From Thalassomonas sp. M1454 (GTDB lineage: Bacteria; Pseudomonadota; Gammaproteobacteria; Enterobacterales; Alteromonadaceae), in the NCBI RefSeq assembly GCF_007097525.1, contig NZ_VKDD01000005.1, positions 124,001-188,000 of the forward strand: DNA of 64,000 nucleotides, in the 5' to 3' direction. Each line of letters opens with the position of its first letter. Positions within the stretch are counted from its first letter, which is position 1. The notes beneath the pieces are model-generated. The model saw only the letters and a program-made list of their open reading frames with translations. It had not been told where the DNA came from and made no database searches. Positions 17,218-27,936 of this stretch are shown here, piece after piece. The position numbers and the translations under genes are program-made.

Positions 17218-18018
17218 TTATTTAGCTAAGCGGTTAAAAAATAATTTTCTACTGTTTAATGGTTTATTACCAAGGTATAACTGCAAAACTTGTCGCATCA
17301 ATTGTTTGCAGGTTAATAATACGTTTGCATCGCTAAAATTACCATGACCAATTTGCTGTAAATGCAATTGTTTATAACTAGGAAAGTTCAATGTGCCGTC
17401 GGCGCGTATAAAGCCCTGCTCGGGAATAAAATGCCAATACACTGGCTTAGGTTCATTTATGCGAAATGTATTACTATCTTGCGGGTTTGCCAGCAAATAT
17501 TGGCCATCATCAGCTAAGGTTTGGTCTGCTTCTGAAGAGTCTGCATCTTGCTCTAAGGTAGAAAAGTCTAACGACATACCAAGCTCTTCTAATAAGCTTA
17601 ATTCAAATCTTCGTAAAACTGGTTCAATACTTTGTTGTTGTGCCAAGGCTTGTATGCTGGTTTGATATAACTGAAAAAGTTGTGGGCATGGAATGTTTTC
17701 GGGGAGCAAGCGTACCATTAACTCATTTAAATAAAAGCCGCTATATAAATACTTACTGCTTAATTGTAAGCTTTTTTGCATAGGCTCTATTTGCGATAAT
17801 GTTTTTAAATCGTTTTGGCCTTTAAGCTCGACTTGTAAACTTGAAAAAGGTTGTAGCAGGCCTTTTTTATTGGATTTTTTACTCTTACCAACATAAACCA
17901 CAGCGCTAACATGGCCGTGTTCTTCACTGAGTAAATCGACTAATAAACTGCTGTCTCGATAAGGGCGCGAATGTAATAAATAAGCTTGGTGTAATACAAC
18001 TTCTTTTATTCGCGCCAT
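17218..18018 (-). CDS. recO: DNA repair protein RecO
   Basis: RecO works with RecF and RecR to load RecA onto SSB-coated gaps. The protein has 266 residues, slightly longer than E. coli. The N-terminal OB fold is recognisable from QAYLLHSRPYRDSSLLVDLL and GHVSAVVYVG. The all-helical middle includes SGFYLNELMVRLL. The usual zinc-binding cysteines are not obvious, as in many gammaproteobacteria. The gene lies 33 bp after era and 39 bp before pdxJ, the conserved order. Confidence 0.94.
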   Translation of the reverse strand: MARIKEVVLHQAYLLHSRPYRDSSLLVDLLSEEHGHVSAVVYVGKSKKSNKKGLLQPFSSLQVELKGQNDLKTLSQIEPMQKSLQLSSKYLYSGFYLNELMVRLLPENIPCPQLFQLYQTSIQALAQQQSIEPVLRRFELSLLEELGMSLDFSTLEQDADSSEADQTLADDGQYLLANPQDSNTFRINEPKPVYWHFIPEQGFIRADGTLNFPSYKQLHLQQIGHGNFSDANVLLTCKQLMRQVLQLYLGNKPLNSRKLFFNRLAK

Positions 18019-18051
18019 AGATAACCTTAACCAGCTTTAGGTTTGTTTAAC

Positions 18052-18963
18052 CTAGCCTGAGTAATCGTCGCCATAGCCTAAGCTACGCAGCGCTCGCTCA
18101 TCATCTGCCCAGCCGCTTTTTACTTTAACCCAAGTTTCAAGAAACACTTTACGGTCGAATAACTCTTCCATATCTTTACGTGCTTCACGGCCAATGGTTT
18201 TCAGCTTTTCACCTTTGTTGCCGATAACAATACGCTTTTGCGTGTCTCGCTCAACTAAGATCAAGGCATTAACATGGATAGTGCCTTTTTCATCGGTTTT
18301 AAATTGTTCAATTTCTACCGTTGTCGAATAAGGTAATTCATCACCGGTAAAACGAATAAGCTTTTCACGTACAATTTCTGAGGCCATAAAGCGTGATGAA
18401 CGATCGGTAACGTAATCTTCAGGGAACCAAAATTCACCTTCAGGTAAAGCTTGTAAACAAAGGTCGCGGATATGATCGACCTTATCGCCTTTAGCTGCGC
18501 TAATAGGCACGATTTGTTGAAAGTTATGCATTGCGCCAAGTTTTTGTAAGTGCGGTAATAACTCTTCTTTATCTTGCACGTTATCAATTTTATTAACGAC
18601 TAATATCGTAGGTACGCCGCTATTTTTTACTTTCGAAAGCACCAGTTCATCGTCTTCAGTCCAGTTTGTACCTTCAACTAAAAACATGATCATTTCTACT
18701 TCAGCAATCGAACTACTGGCTGCGCGATTCATTAAGCGGTTAATGGCACGTTTTTCTTCGTTATGTAGGCCAGGGGTGTCAACTAATACAGCTTGGCTTT
18801 CACCTTCAGTTAAAATACCTAAAATACGGTGACGGGTAGTTTGTGGTTTACGCGAGGTAATACTAATTTTTTGCCCAAGCAAGGCATTAAGTAACGTTGA
18901 TTTACCCACATTAGGACGACCGACAATAGCGATTAAACCACAGCGTTGTGTATCATTAGACAT
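18052..18963 (-). CDS. era: GTPase Era
   Basis: Era binds the 3' end of 16S rRNA and assists 30S assembly. It has 303 residues. The GTPase motifs are visible: G1 GRPNVGKST near residue 15, G3 DTPGLH near 62 and G4 NKID near 125. A C-terminal KH domain includes [17 protein letters not shown]. It overlaps the end of rnc by 8 bp, indicating translational coupling. Confidence 0.98.
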   Translation of the reverse strand: MSNDTQRCGLIAIVGRPNVGKSTLLNALLGQKISITSRKPQTTRHRILGILTEGESQAVLVDTPGLHNEEKRAINRLMNRAASSSIAEVEMIMFLVEGTNWTEDDELVLSKVKNSGVPTILVVNKIDNVQDKEELLPHLQKLGAMHNFQQIVPISAAKGDKVDHIRDLCLQALPEGEFWFPEDYVTDRSSRFMASEIVREKLIRFTGDELPYSTTVEIEQFKTDEKGTIHVNALILVERDTQKRIVIGNKGEKLKTIGREARKDMEELFDRKVFLETWVKVKSGWADDERALRSLGYGDDYSG

Positions 18964-19636
18964 TAAGTAACTCCAAAACTTTTTCAGCGGCGGCTTGTTC
19001 AGCCTTGCGACGAGATGTACCTTTGCTAATAATAACGTCCTTAAGACCTTGTACTGAGCAACTTACGGTAAACTCTTGGTTGTGCGACTGCCCTTTAGTA
19101 TCTGTTACTTCGTAGACTGGCAATGGCTGCTTACGCCCTTGTAAATATTCCTGCAAACGCGTTTTTGGATCTTTTTGAGCAGAGCCTGGCTGGATTTTAT
19201 TTAAGCGCGCATCAAACCAAGATAAAATTAAACGACGACAGTTATCCATATCTGAGTCTAAAAATATAGCGCCTATAATTGCTTCAACCGCATCTTCTAG
19301 GATTGAATCACGACGAAAACCACCACTTTTGAGCTCACCCGGACCTAAAATTAAATAGTCACCTAAATCAAAATCTCTGCCGATGTCAGCTAAAGTAACA
19401 CCACGAACCAGTGAAGAGCGCATACGCGTTAATTCACCTTCACTTGATTTTGGAAAACGGTCAAATAATTCACGAGCAATCACATAGCCTAAGATAGAGT
19501 CGCCTAAGAATTCTAAGCGCTCATTATTTGCTCCTTTAGCACTACGGTGTGTAAGCGCTTGGATTAATAATTGCTTGTCGTTAAATTGATAGCCTAACTT
19601 AGAAGTTAAGCGTGATAACTGTATTGGTTTTGACAA
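18956..19636 (-). CDS. rnc: Ribonuclease III
   Basis: RNase III cleaves double-stranded RNA in rRNA and mRNA processing. It has 226 residues, as in E. coli. The signature [16 protein letters not shown] near residue 38 holds catalytic acidic residues, with [14 protein letters not shown] near 114 providing the others. A C-terminal dsRNA-binding domain covers about 150-225 ([28 protein letters not shown]). It starts one base after the lepB stop and overlaps era. Confidence 0.98.
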   Translation of the reverse strand: MSKPIQLSRLTSKLGYQFNDKQLLIQALTHRSAKGANNERLEFLGDSILGYVIARELFDRFPKSSEGELTRMRSSLVRGVTLADIGRDFDLGDYLILGPGELKSGGFRRDSILEDAVEAIIGAIFLDSDMDNCRRLILSWFDARLNKIQPGSAQKDPKTRLQEYLQGRKQPLPVYEVTDTKGQSHNQEFTVSCSVQGLKDVIISKGTSRRKAEQAAAEKVLELLNV

Positions 19637-20551
19637 TTAATTTATTCCGCCAATTCGTTCAAATCGAATCCCTGTTGGGATCCACGTTGGTAAAAAGTCT
19701 TCTTCGTTGCGCTCAAAATCAAAACTCATCCAGATTGCAACGGCTTCACCAACTAACTCTTCTTCGGCAACAAAGCCCCAAAAACGACCATCTAAGCTGT
19801 TATCGCGGTTGTCACCCATCACTAAATATTGACCTTCAGGTACTAACCATTCACCTTGAGGTAAACCAGGCTGTCTAAAGAAACGTCCTGTTTGTGCCGG
19901 GCTATAATTATTGATTAAAATTTCATGTGTTTTATTTGGCATTACCGATTCGTAACGAGACAATGCGGCGCTTTCGCCCTCACCTTTGGCTTTAAATGTG
20001 GTAAGAACTTGCTGCATTTCAGGGCAAGGTGTTTTACCCGAGTTACAAGCTGGTTGAATAAAAAGAGTTTTATTACGATAAATAATTCTATCGCCAGGTA
20101 AACCAACAACACGTTTAATAAAGTCTACTTTAGGGTTAACCGGGTATTTAAACACGACAACGTCGCCACGCTCTGGTGAGCCAATTTCAAGGAATTTATT
20201 ACGGGCTACAGGTTCACGCAGACCGTAATTAAATTTATTTACCAGAATAAAGTCGCCATCTAATAACGTTGGCATCATCGACCCGGATGGAATTTGAAAT
20301 GGCTCGTAAATAAATGAACGTAATATTAAAACAAACGCAATAACAGGAAATACCTGTACTGACGTTTCAACTAACGCATTTGGCTCAGTGATTTTTGCTA
20401 TCGCTTCTTCGTTAAGAGGTTGCGAGCACTGCTCTTGCGTTGCCGCTAAATTTAACTGGCGCTTAGGTGCATAAACAAATTTGTCTAATGCCCAAACAAT
20501 GCCAGTTACTATAGTAATAACAACTAAAAACAGTGAAAAATATGCTGCCAT
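19637..20551 (-). CDS. lepB: Signal peptidase I
   Basis: LepB removes signal peptides from secreted preproteins at the periplasmic face of the inner membrane. It has 304 residues. Two N-terminal membrane segments (LFLVVITIVTGIVWAL and FPVIAFVLILRSFIY) precede the catalytic Ser91 in PSGSMMPTLL and the general-base Lys146 in FIKRVVGLPGD. The later GDNRDNSLDGRFWGFV box is typical. The gene lies 9 bp after lepA. Confidence 0.98.
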   Translation of the reverse strand: MAAYFSLFLVVITIVTGIVWALDKFVYAPKRQLNLAATQEQCSQPLNEEAIAKITEPNALVETSVQVFPVIAFVLILRSFIYEPFQIPSGSMMPTLLDGDFILVNKFNYGLREPVARNKFLEIGSPERGDVVVFKYPVNPKVDFIKRVVGLPGDRIIYRNKTLFIQPACNSGKTPCPEMQQVLTTFKAKGEGESAALSRYESVMPNKTHEILINNYSPAQTGRFFRQPGLPQGEWLVPEGQYLVMGDNRDNSLDGRFWGFVAEEELVGEAVAIWMSFDFERNEEDFLPTWIPTGIRFERIGGIN

Positions 20552-20560
20552 GATAATCCT

Positions 20561-22351
20561 TTATTTACCTAATTTAAGTACTGCTAAAAACGCTTCTTGA
20601 GGTACTTCAACGTTACCTACTTGCTTCATGCGTTTTTTACCTTCTTTTTGCTTTTGTAATAGTTTCTTCTTACGAGAAATATCACCACCGTAACATTTTG
20701 CAATTACGTTTTTACGTAACTGTTTTACTGTTGTACGGGCAATAACATTGCTGCCGATAGCTGCTTGAATTGCAACATCAAACATTTGACGGTGAATAAG
20801 TTCTTTTAATTTTTCTACTAACATTCGACCACGAGAAACTGAATTAGTTCTGTGGGTGATCATCGCTAGTGCATCAACGCGGTCGCCATTAATTAAAATA
20901 TCACAACGCACCATATCTGACGCTTCAAAGCGAACAAAGTTATAATCTAGAGAAGCATAACCACGACTGGTAGATTTTAATTTATCAAAGAAATCCATTA
21001 CTACTTCAGCCATAGGTAGCTCGTAAGTAACCGCTACTTGGTTACCATGATAAACCAAGCTCTTTTGCACACCACGTTTTTCAATACATAAGGTAATTAC
21101 GTTACCTAAATGCTCTTGCGGCACAAGTATATTGGCTTCAACGATTGGCTCACGGATTTCATCAATGTTATTTACTGGCGGTAACTCTGATGGGTTATCA
21201 ATTGTTACTACCGTGCCATCATTACAAAGTACTTCATAGTTTACCGTAGGCGCAGTAGTGATTAAGTCTAAATCATATTCACGCGATAAACGTTCTTGAA
21301 TGATTTCCATGTGCAGCATGCCTAAGAAACCACAACGGAAACCAAAACCTAATGCGCCAGAGCTTTCTGGTTCAAAGAATAACGACGCATCGTTTAAGCT
21401 TAATTTATTTAGTGCATCACGGAAGTTTTCAAAATCATCAGAGCTAATTGGGAAAATACCCGCATAAACTTGAGGTTTTACTTTCTGAAAACCTGGAAGC
21501 ACGTCTTCAGATGGATTACGAGTAAGGGTTAATGTATCACCTACTGGCGCACCATGAATTTCTTTAATACCGGCAATGATAAAACCAACTTCACCGGTTT
21601 TAAGAATACCCGTGTCGGTTTGTTTCGGCGTAAAAATACCAACTTTATCGATATGGTGAGATTGGCCTGTCGACATAACAGTCATTTTGTCGCCTTTTCT
21701 CACTTCACCATGAATAATACGAACTAATGAAACAACGCCTTGGTAGTTATCAAACCAAGAGTCAATAATAAGCGCTTGTAACTTGTCGTCTTTATTGCCT
21801 TCTGGTGGTGGGATATTTTCAACGATGCTTTCTAATACATCTTCAATACCAATGCCGGTTTTAGCTGAACATTGCACAGCCTCGGTTGCATCGATACCAA
21901 TAATGTCTTCAATTTCTTCACTGACGCGATCAGGATCAGCTTGTGGTAAATCGATTTTATTTAAAATTGGAACTACTTCGAGTTCCATATCTAGTGCGGT
22001 ATAACAGTTAGCTAGCGTTTGAGCTTCAACACCTTGACCGGCATCTACTACTAACAAGGCACCTTCACAGGCCGCAAGAGAGCGCGATACTTCGTATGAG
22101 AAATCAACATGACCTGGCGTGTCGATAAAGTTAAGTTGATATACTTCACCGTCTTTGGCTTTGTAGTCTAGAGTAACACTTTGCGCTTTAATGGTAATAC
22201 CACGCTCACGCTCAATATCCATTGAGTCTAAAACTTGAGCTTCCATTTCACGGGCTTGTAAGCCACCGCAATGTTGAATAAGACGATCTGATAAAGTCGA
22301 TTTACCGTGATCGATGTGGGCAATAATAGAGAAATTACGTATGTGCTTCAT
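20561..22351 (-). CDS. lepA: Translation elongation factor 4 (LepA)
   Basis: LepA is a ribosome-associated GTPase that acts in initiation and 30S assembly and can back-translocate ribosomes. It has 596 residues. G1 [12 protein letters not shown] is near residue 10, [12 protein letters not shown] near 77 and NKIDLPQAD near 131. The C-terminal LepA-specific domain includes [23 protein letters not shown]. It starts the lepA-lepB-rnc-era-recO-pdxJ block; 124 bp separate it from rseC, leaving room for a promoter. Confidence 0.99.
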   Translation of the reverse strand: MKHIRNFSIIAHIDHGKSTLSDRLIQHCGGLQAREMEAQVLDSMDIERERGITIKAQSVTLDYKAKDGEVYQLNFIDTPGHVDFSYEVSRSLAACEGALLVVDAGQGVEAQTLANCYTALDMELEVVPILNKIDLPQADPDRVSEEIEDIIGIDATEAVQCSAKTGIGIEDVLESIVENIPPPEGNKDDKLQALIIDSWFDNYQGVVSLVRIIHGEVRKGDKMTVMSTGQSHHIDKVGIFTPKQTDTGILKTGEVGFIIAGIKEIHGAPVGDTLTLTRNPSEDVLPGFQKVKPQVYAGIFPISSDDFENFRDALNKLSLNDASLFFEPESSGALGFGFRCGFLGMLHMEIIQERLSREYDLDLITTAPTVNYEVLCNDGTVVTIDNPSELPPVNNIDEIREPIVEANILVPQEHLGNVITLCIEKRGVQKSLVYHGNQVAVTYELPMAEVVMDFFDKLKSTSRGYASLDYNFVRFEASDMVRCDILINGDRVDALAMITHRTNSVSRGRMLVEKLKELIHRQMFDVAIQAAIGSNVIARTTVKQLRKNVIAKCYGGDISRKKKLLQKQKEGKKRMKQVGNVEVPQEAFLAVLKLGK

Positions 22352-22475
22352 AGTTGAGCTTTTAAATTCGATAATAATAGAACAATAATTTCGTGATTTT
22401 ACAGAATTTCGAAGCTTGGGGCTATCTTTACTTGCAGCTTTGCCGATAATTTGGGCAAAAATATGTTTTTTTTAG

Positions 22476-22946
22476 TTAAATTTGCTTCACCGGGATGGTA
22501 TTTGCGCATTTACGCATGATTTTAGGCTGTAAGTTTGCGGCAACTTGAGTATTACTTTGTCGATATTTAGCAAGATAAAAACCTAATAAAGCCCCTATCA
22601 CGGCAAAAAACAGAGCAAATAGTTCATGCAATTCATATGATTCAACCAAGGTAAATTGGCCAAATGCAGCAAAAAGCACTAAGCCAAATAAAGGCAGCAT
22701 ATACACTTCAAAGGCACTCGTTAACATTGAATTTTCAGGCAAGCCAAGCACCACTTCATCACCGACATTGAGCTGTAGTGAAGTAGTTAGTTTAGTCGTT
22801 AACGCTTTATGAGGAATTGCTTTGGCAATTTGACCACTGCCACAGTCATCTTGCTGATGACAGGAATGACAAGTGGACTTTATCGTGCTTTTAACCGTGA
22901 TAATATCACCATCAATAGCTGTTACTGTTGCGACTTCTTCAATCAT
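22476..22946 (-). CDS. rseC: SoxR-reducing / sigma-E regulator RseC
   Basis: This is a 156-residue inner-membrane protein of the RseC/MucC family. The N-terminal cytoplasmic part has a cysteine cluster (CHSCHQQDDCGSG) near residue 27. Two membrane helices follow (VYMLPLFGLVLFAAFG and LFALFFAVIGALLGFYLA). It is the last gene of the rpoE-rseA-rseB-rseC operon. In E. coli the homologue acts with Rsx in SoxR reduction and has a minor effect on sigma-E. Confidence 0.92.
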   Translation of the reverse strand: MIEEVATVTAIDGDIITVKSTIKSTCHSCHQQDDCGSGQIAKAIPHKALTTKLTTSLQLNVGDEVVLGLPENSMLTSAFEVYMLPLFGLVLFAAFGQFTLVESYELHELFALFFAVIGALLGFYLAKYRQSNTQVAANLQPKIMRKCANTIPVKQI

Positions 22947-22989
22947 TTTGAATCACATAGGACCATACTATTAGCTTTAATCGCTAAGA

Positions 22990-24042
22990 TTAATTAAAAC
23001 TTACCGAGTCTGCAATAGCCTTAGCCGTATCCGCAGGAATTTGGCCAACTACGTTTATTTCATAGCCATCGCGCAATTGCGAAAGTAGAACCGTGGCGCC
23101 AGCTTGATTAACCGTCATAGGTCGATTGGCTTCACTTGTTTGACTTACGTAAACGGAAATGTCGACTAAACCATCATTGAACATTAACGACTCTACTTGT
23201 TGATTAATTCCAGCTAAACGGTTGCGCTTAGTATTAACCAACTCAAAACCAGATGGTAACCAACTTACTTGCCAATGCAGCTCAGGAACTTGTTGTGACA
23301 CAATTAAGGTTGATGGTAATTCGGCAACAAGTAATTGGTTTAGTGTTTCACTCGATTTTTCAGTAATGGTTAAATGGGTAAATTGGATTTGTTCTAATAA
23401 ATCACCGTTACGATCAATTAACGCAGCCTTTAATAATAACCCGCTTTGTACATCAAGCCATAACCAATAACCAAAGCGTTGTTTATCTCTGCTTTCTAGG
23501 CGGATTAGTTGAGCTGGTCGCCCCAAAATTCGGCTTTTACCAACACTAACAAAGTCATAACTTTGTTGTAGCTTTTCAATGTCACCACTAAATGCCACAG
23601 GAATAGGACCACTTATGGCGTCGGCTTTTACCGTATAAGGGTGAAGGTTAGAATTAAAATAGCTGACATTATCATTAACTCGAACTGATTCTTTTCGAGG
23701 GCCATTTAATAAGGTCATTAACTCTAGATCGTTACCTTCATCAATGCCATGCAACCAACGGTATGGCTCTGCTCGGTTATTTTTAACAACAACGAACGAG
23801 CTATCAAAATTTAAGTTTCGAATTGAATAGGATAAGCGTTGCATCCACTGCAATGCAGTTGGTACTTTTGCTATTTTTTCATCCGTAACAGCTTGTTGTG
23901 CTGTAGTTTTTTCATCGATGCTATTTTCAATGATAACTTTTTCGGATGAAAGTTCAGGTGAGCTATTTGGCTCTACGTTTTGCTGGGAAAGCACTGGCAT
24001 TGCGGTAAATGCCAGTAATATAGAAAGTGTTTTTGATTTCAT
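22990..24042 (-). CDS. rseB: Sigma-E regulatory protein RseB
   Basis: RseB is the periplasmic partner that shields RseA from DegS cleavage and senses mislocalised lipopolysaccharide or lipoproteins. The protein has 350 residues with a signal peptide (SILLAFTAMPVLS). The MucB/RseB N-terminal domain starts near residue 60 (ALQWMQRLSYSIRNLNFDSSFV) and the C-terminal domain near 240 (WQVSWLPSGFEL). Its ATG overlaps the rseA stop in a TAATG arrangement, indicating coupled translation. Confidence 0.94.
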   Translation of the reverse strand: MKSKTLSILLAFTAMPVLSQQNVEPNSSPELSSEKVIIENSIDEKTTAQQAVTDEKIAKVPTALQWMQRLSYSIRNLNFDSSFVVVKNNRAEPYRWLHGIDEGNDLELMTLLNGPRKESVRVNDNVSYFNSNLHPYTVKADAISGPIPVAFSGDIEKLQQSYDFVSVGKSRILGRPAQLIRLESRDKQRFGYWLWLDVQSGLLLKAALIDRNGDLLEQIQFTHLTITEKSSETLNQLLVAELPSTLIVSQQVPELHWQVSWLPSGFELVNTKRNRLAGINQQVESLMFNDGLVDISVYVSQTSEANRPMTVNQAGATVLLSQLRDGYEINVVGQIPADTAKAIADSVSFN

Positions 24043-24659
24043 TAATTTTGATTTGGCTGCTGCGCGTCAATTAATTCTACTTGCTCGGAGTCATCTGTAA
24101 CAGTAGCTTTTGAATTAAGTTTTGTTTGCATTTGATGATCGGCTAAAATTGCTTGCAGTTTTTGTTGGCGTTCAATCTGCGCTCGCTTTTGCTGTGAAGG
24201 TAGTGCTGTATCTTGTCTTGAGTAATTATAACTTACTGGGTCGGCAACACCTCCCATAGGTAGAGGTTGCCAAACTTGCGCTGGCACAGCGGTCATATCA
24301 TCTGGATTATTTGCTTGTTGCACACCTAATATCATTAAACCGGCAGCAGAAGCGGCGATAGCAAATTGGCCAAGAGGCTTACCTAATTGCACTACTTTAG
24401 CTTTAACTTTTTGGCTAACCGATTGCTTAGCTTTAGGTGCTAATAAGGTTGGCTCAGCAGCAATTGCACTGGCTATATTTTGTGATAATTCTGTATCAAT
24501 AAAGTCGGCAGTTTCTCCGCGCATAATATCTCCAATTAAGTGATATCGGCTCCAGCTTTCATTTAGCTTTTCGTCATCAATCACTTGCTTAAGTAAATCT
24601 TCATCTACTTGCTGTTGATCTAATAACGATGATACTGCTTGCAACTTATTTTCATTCAT
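24042..24659 (-). CDS. rseA: Anti-sigma-E factor RseA
   Basis: RseA holds sigma-E at the inner membrane and is degraded under envelope stress. The cytoplasmic N-terminal domain (SSLLDQQQVDEDLLKQVIDDEKLNESWSRYHL segment) binds sigma-E. A single membrane helix lies near residue 110 (FAIAASAAGLMILGV), followed by a periplasmic tail rich in Gln. I start it at the ATG at 24659-24657, which has GTGAG about 8 bases upstream; the longer open frame would need a GTG at 24671. It has 205 residues and lies 55 bp after rpoE. Confidence 0.93.
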   Translation of the reverse strand: MNENKLQAVSSLLDQQQVDEDLLKQVIDDEKLNESWSRYHLIGDIMRGETADFIDTELSQNIASAIAAEPTLLAPKAKQSVSQKVKAKVVQLGKPLGQFAIAASAAGLMILGVQQANNPDDMTAVPAQVWQPLPMGGVADPVSYNYSRQDTALPSQQKRAQIERQQKLQAILADHQMQTKLNSKATVTDDSEQVELIDAQQPNQN

Positions 24660-24714
24660 ATTTAAACTCACAAAGTGATTATTAGCGTTTTTATTGTAAA
24701 GACCAAGTTTGCAT

Positions 24715-25293
24715 TTAACTTTGCAACAAAGGCTTTATCTTTTTATCTACTGCATCTCGAGCTCGAAAAATTCGAGAACGTACAGTACCTACAGGGCAGT
24801 CCATTACATTAGCTATTTCTTCATAGCTTAAACCATCGAGTTCTCGCAAATGAATAGCAATTCGCAACTCTTCAGGTAATTGTTCTATTGTTTTAAATAT
24901 TAACTGACGAATTTCGTTAGTTAACAATAATTTTTCTGGTGACGCATTTTCACGTAAAGCATCACCACTGTCGTATATTTCAGCATCTTCAACTTCAATG
25001 TCACTTCCTGGCGGCTTACGAGAGCCTGCCGTTAAGTGGTTTTTCGCCGTGTTAACCGCAATCCGGTATAACCATGTATAAAATTGACTGTCGCCGCGAA
25101 AGTTAGCTAGTGCACGATAAGCTTTGATAAATGCTTCCTGAGTAACATCCTGCACATCCGCTTGGTTCTTTACATAGCGCGACACTAAATTCATGACCTT
25201 CTGCTGATATTTGCTAACCAACAGGTTAAAGGCGTTTTTGTCACCTTTTTGAACCCGTTCAATCAAAGCCTGGTCTATGTTCTGTTCGCCCAT
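24715..25293 (-). CDS. rpoE: RNA polymerase sigma-E factor
   Basis: This is an ECF sigma factor of 192 residues controlling the envelope stress response. Region 2 reads NLVSRYVKNQADVQDVTQEAFIKAYRAL (about 35-62), followed by FYTWLYRIAVNTAKNHL. Region 4 carries ELDGLSYEEIANVMDCPVGTVRSRIFRAR near 145-173, the -35 recognition helix. It heads the rpoE-rseABC operon and has a good sigma-E-type promoter upstream, implying autoregulation. Confidence 0.98.
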   Translation of the reverse strand: MGEQNIDQALIERVQKGDKNAFNLLVSKYQQKVMNLVSRYVKNQADVQDVTQEAFIKAYRALANFRGDSQFYTWLYRIAVNTAKNHLTAGSRKPPGSDIEVEDAEIYDSGDALRENASPEKLLLTNEIRQLIFKTIEQLPEELRIAIHLRELDGLSYEEIANVMDCPVGTVRSRIFRARDAVDKKIKPLLQS

Positions 25294-25655
25294 CTGAGCT
25301 TTTACCCCTTAACAAGCCAATTAATTTTGGCTAATACTACTTTTATTTTCTAACTTCATGCTTGGGTCGTTTTTCATTTAAGCTCATGACAAACGTATAA
25401 TTAGGACTGAGGCATAATGAAAAAGTTCGATTTTTATCAATAAAAAAAATAAATTATTAATTTAATTAACAAATAATACGCCAAAAAGCCTATAAAACCG
25501 AGGTTTTATTATCTTCACAAATTTAATGATTTTTAATATTAAACTAGAATTATGGCCTAAATAATGTTTTTTAATTATTCTAGCCACAAGTGACTTACTT
25601 TACTTTTTACGTTAAAATTTAATTTTCTCATTGCTAACTTTCCACATCTATACAT
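25294..25655. other. Divergent rpoE/nadB intergenic region
   Basis: This is about 360 bp. It contains the sigma-E-type promoter for rpoE near 25401-25429 and a short perfect hairpin at 25492-25509 (ATAAAACC/GGTTTTAT). The remainder is AT-rich and presumably carries the nadB promoter. Confidence 0.6.
25401..25429 (-). promoter_or_regulatory. Sigma-E-type autoregulatory promoter of rpoE
   Basis: On the minus strand the sequence reads CGAACTT (25429-25423), a 16-base spacer, then TCCTAA (25406-25401). This matches the sigma-E pattern GGAACTT-N16-TCnnA at the expected spacing. It lies about 110 bp upstream of rpoE. Confidence 0.75.
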
Positions 25656-27248
25656 ATGAATCAACAACATAACTGTGACGTATTGATTATAGGCAGCGGC
25701 GCTGCAGGTTTAACACTAGCTTTAAACCTAGCCAATCATGCCGATGTGATCATTCTCAGTAAAGGCCCTATTAATGAAGGCTCTACCTTTTATGCCCAAG
25801 GTGGCATAGCTGCGGTATTTGATGAAAATGATTCTGTTGATGAGCACGTAAATGACACTTTAGTTGCGGGTAATGATATTTGTGACAAAGATATTGTGCA
25901 ATTTACTGCCGAAAATGGCCGAGAAGCAATGGAATGGTTAATTTCTCAAGGTGTTGATTTTGATCGAGAAAAGCCGACATTAGAAGACTCTAAATATCAT
26001 TTAACCCGTGAAGGTGGTCATAGCCATCGCCGTATTTTGCACGCTGCCGATGCAACAGGAAAAGCCGTTCAAACCACTTTGGTTGAACAAGTTAAGATGC
26101 ATTCGCGCATAAGAATTTTTGAGCGTTATAACGCTATTGATTTAATTTGTTCTAAATCTAAGCAAGATAAACAATGTATTGGTGCTTATATTTGGAATCG
26201 TAACATTGAAAAAGTTGAGTCAATCCACAGTAAAAAAACAATTCTAGCCACCGGTGGTGCCAGTAAAGTTTATCAATACACCTCAAACCCAGATATTGCT
26301 AGTGGTGATGGTATTGCCATGGCTTGGCGCGCAGGTTGTAAAGTAGCGAATATGGAATTTAATCAATTTCATCCAACCTGTTTATATCACCCACAAGCAA
26401 GAACGTTTTTATTAACTGAAGCGCTGCGCGGTGAAGGGGCTATTTTACGCCGACCAGATGGCAGTCGTTTTATGCCAGAGTTTGACGAGCGAGCCGAGCT
26501 TGCCCCTCGCGATGTTGTAGCCCGAGCAATCGATTTTGAAATGAAGCGTCTTGGGGCTGATTGTATGTTTTTAGATATTAGCCATAAATCGGCTAAATTT
26601 ATTAAGCAACATTTCCCTACCATCTATGAAAAAACCTGTGCTTTAGGCATAGATATGACTCGTGAACCCTTGCCTATTGTTCCTGCTGCACACTATACCT
26701 GTGGCGGTGTGATGATAGATAAGAATGGCCAAACGGATGTTAATGGTCTTTATGCTATTGGTGAAGTGTCATATACCGGTTTGCATGGCGCTAACCGTTT
26801 AGCGAGTAATTCATTACTAGAATGTGTGGTTTTTGCTCGCTCTGCTGCTCAGCACATTGCAGCTACTTTAAATACTAAAGAGAAAATTAAACGCTTACCA
26901 TTATGGGATGAAAGCCGAGTAACCGATTCTGATGAAGAAGTTGTTATTCAACATAATTGGCATGAGCTACGCTTATTTATGTGGGATTTTGTTGGCATTG
27001 TGCGCACGACAAAACGCCTAGAGCGAGCGTTACATCGAGTGCAGTTATTACAATCAGAAATTGAAGAATATTACCGTCACTTTAGAGTCAGCAATAACCT
27101 ATTAGAACTGCGTAACTTAGTACAAGTTGCCGAGCTCATTATCAATAGCGCGTTAGAGCGTAAAGAAAGCCGAGGCTTGCACTTTACTTTAGACTTCCCT
27201 GAGCAATTAGAAGTTTCAGGACCAACAATTTTAACGCCAAAAGGCTAA
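25656..27248 (+). CDS. nadB: L-aspartate oxidase
   Basis: NadB oxidises L-aspartate to iminoaspartate for quinolinate and NAD synthesis. It has 530 residues. The FAD motif [13 protein letters not shown] lies at about residues 10-22. [16 protein letters not shown] near 128 and [21 protein letters not shown] near 350 are family blocks, and [13 protein letters not shown] near 380 closes the FAD site. It is divergent from rpoE, as in E. coli. Confidence 0.97.
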   Translation: MNQQHNCDVLIIGSGAAGLTLALNLANHADVIILSKGPINEGSTFYAQGGIAAVFDENDSVDEHVNDTLVAGNDICDKDIVQFTAENGREAMEWLISQGVDFDREKPTLEDSKYHLTREGGHSHRRILHAADATGKAVQTTLVEQVKMHSRIRIFERYNAIDLICSKSKQDKQCIGAYIWNRNIEKVESIHSKKTILATGGASKVYQYTSNPDIASGDGIAMAWRAGCKVANMEFNQFHPTCLYHPQARTFLLTEALRGEGAILRRPDGSRFMPEFDERAELAPRDVVARAIDFEMKRLGADCMFLDISHKSAKFIKQHFPTIYEKTCALGIDMTREPLPIVPAAHYTCGGVMIDKNGQTDVNGLYAIGEVSYTGLHGANRLASNSLLECVVFARSAAQHIAATLNTKEKIKRLPLWDESRVTDSDEEVVIQHNWHELRLFMWDFVGIVRTTKRLERALHRVQLLQSEIEEYYRHFRVSNNLLELRNLVQVAELIINSALERKESRGLHFTLDFPEQLEVSGPTILTPKG

Positions 27249-27257
27249 AACACAAGC

Positions 27258-27737
27258 CTATACATTAGCCTTTTGCCGCATAACTAAGCGACATAAACGT
27301 CGATAAGACCGATTGTTTAAACTGTCTTTAAATACCCAGCAAAACAATTTTTTTGAGTTACGCTCTAGCACTAAACTGCAGCCAAAAGGCAAGATAAAGC
27401 TGGCACTGGTAATTTGCCAGTGCTGATCGGCAGCAAAAGTTAACTCTCCACTTTCACTCAACAAAACATTGTTCCCCACTAACAAATTTGACTTAATTTG
27501 TTGCTTAAATAAATACCTAAGAAAAAAATATTGCGGCAGGGTTAGTGTTAAAACAATAATAACTATGTACTTGGCATCGAGGGATGCATTTAAGCGATAA
27601 AGTAGAGTAAAAAATAGAACTAAAAAAAGTACCGTTAAATATAAAGGTACTTTTGGGGCTATGTTAGAAGGGGTAAAGCTAAGTTTATACTTTGACTCGG
27701 TTGAGTATAAGTTGCACCATTTCGTTGAGTTCTTCAT
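27258..27737 (-). CDS. ygfX: YgfX (CptA) family membrane protein
   Basis: This is a small membrane protein encoded directly after sdhE and overlapping its end. From the internal Met at 27737 it has 160 residues; the open frame runs to 27875, but those 46 residues are the sdhE gene read in another frame. Two membrane helices are evident (VPLYLTVLFLVLFFTLLY and YIVIIVLTLTLPQYFFL). A short cytoplasmic domain ends in a basic tail (RSYRRLCRLVMRQ), as in YgfX. E. coli YgfX has been described as a toxin affecting MreB/FtsZ and as an SdhE partner. The start is uncertain. Confidence 0.8.
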   Translation of the reverse strand: MKNSTKWCNLYSTESKYKLSFTPSNIAPKVPLYLTVLFLVLFFTLLYRLNASLDAKYIVIIVLTLTLPQYFFLRYLFKQQIKSNLLVGNNVLLSESGELTFAADQHWQITSASFILPFGCSLVLERNSKKLFCWVFKDSLNNRSYRRLCRLVMRQKANV

Positions 27738-27936
27738 CCTTGCACTCCTCGTGTCCCATAAACCAGGCAAATAACTCTGGGTCATCACCTTCAAGTAATC
27801 GTTCAAACACCGCCTTGTGTTTGTCTGATAAATCATCCCACGCTTCTTCCACAAACGGCATAAACAATACATCAAGCTCCAACATACCGCGACGACAAGC
27901 CCAACGTAATCTTGCTTTATTATTTGCTAACGACAT
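27685..27936 (-). CDS. sdhE: FAD assembly factor SdhE (CptB)
   Basis: SdhE promotes covalent attachment of FAD to succinate dehydrogenase and fumarate reductase. The protein has 83 residues from the ATG at 27936 (MSLANNKARLRW); an upstream Met at 27948 is less family-like. The key RGMLELD motif, with the RGxxE signature, lies at about residues 15-21. FERLLEGDDPELFAWF in the middle is also typical. It overlaps ygfX, and ygfZ lies divergently, the same association as in E. coli. Confidence 0.95.
   Translation of the reverse strand: MSLANNKARLRWACRRGMLELDVLFMPFVEEAWDDLSDKHKAVFERLLEGDDPELFAWFMGHEECKDEELNEMVQLILNRVKV

Noticed and set aside
27738-27875. N-terminal extension of ygfX
   Set aside because: These codons are the sdhE coding sequence in another frame; the family begins near the internal Met at 27737.
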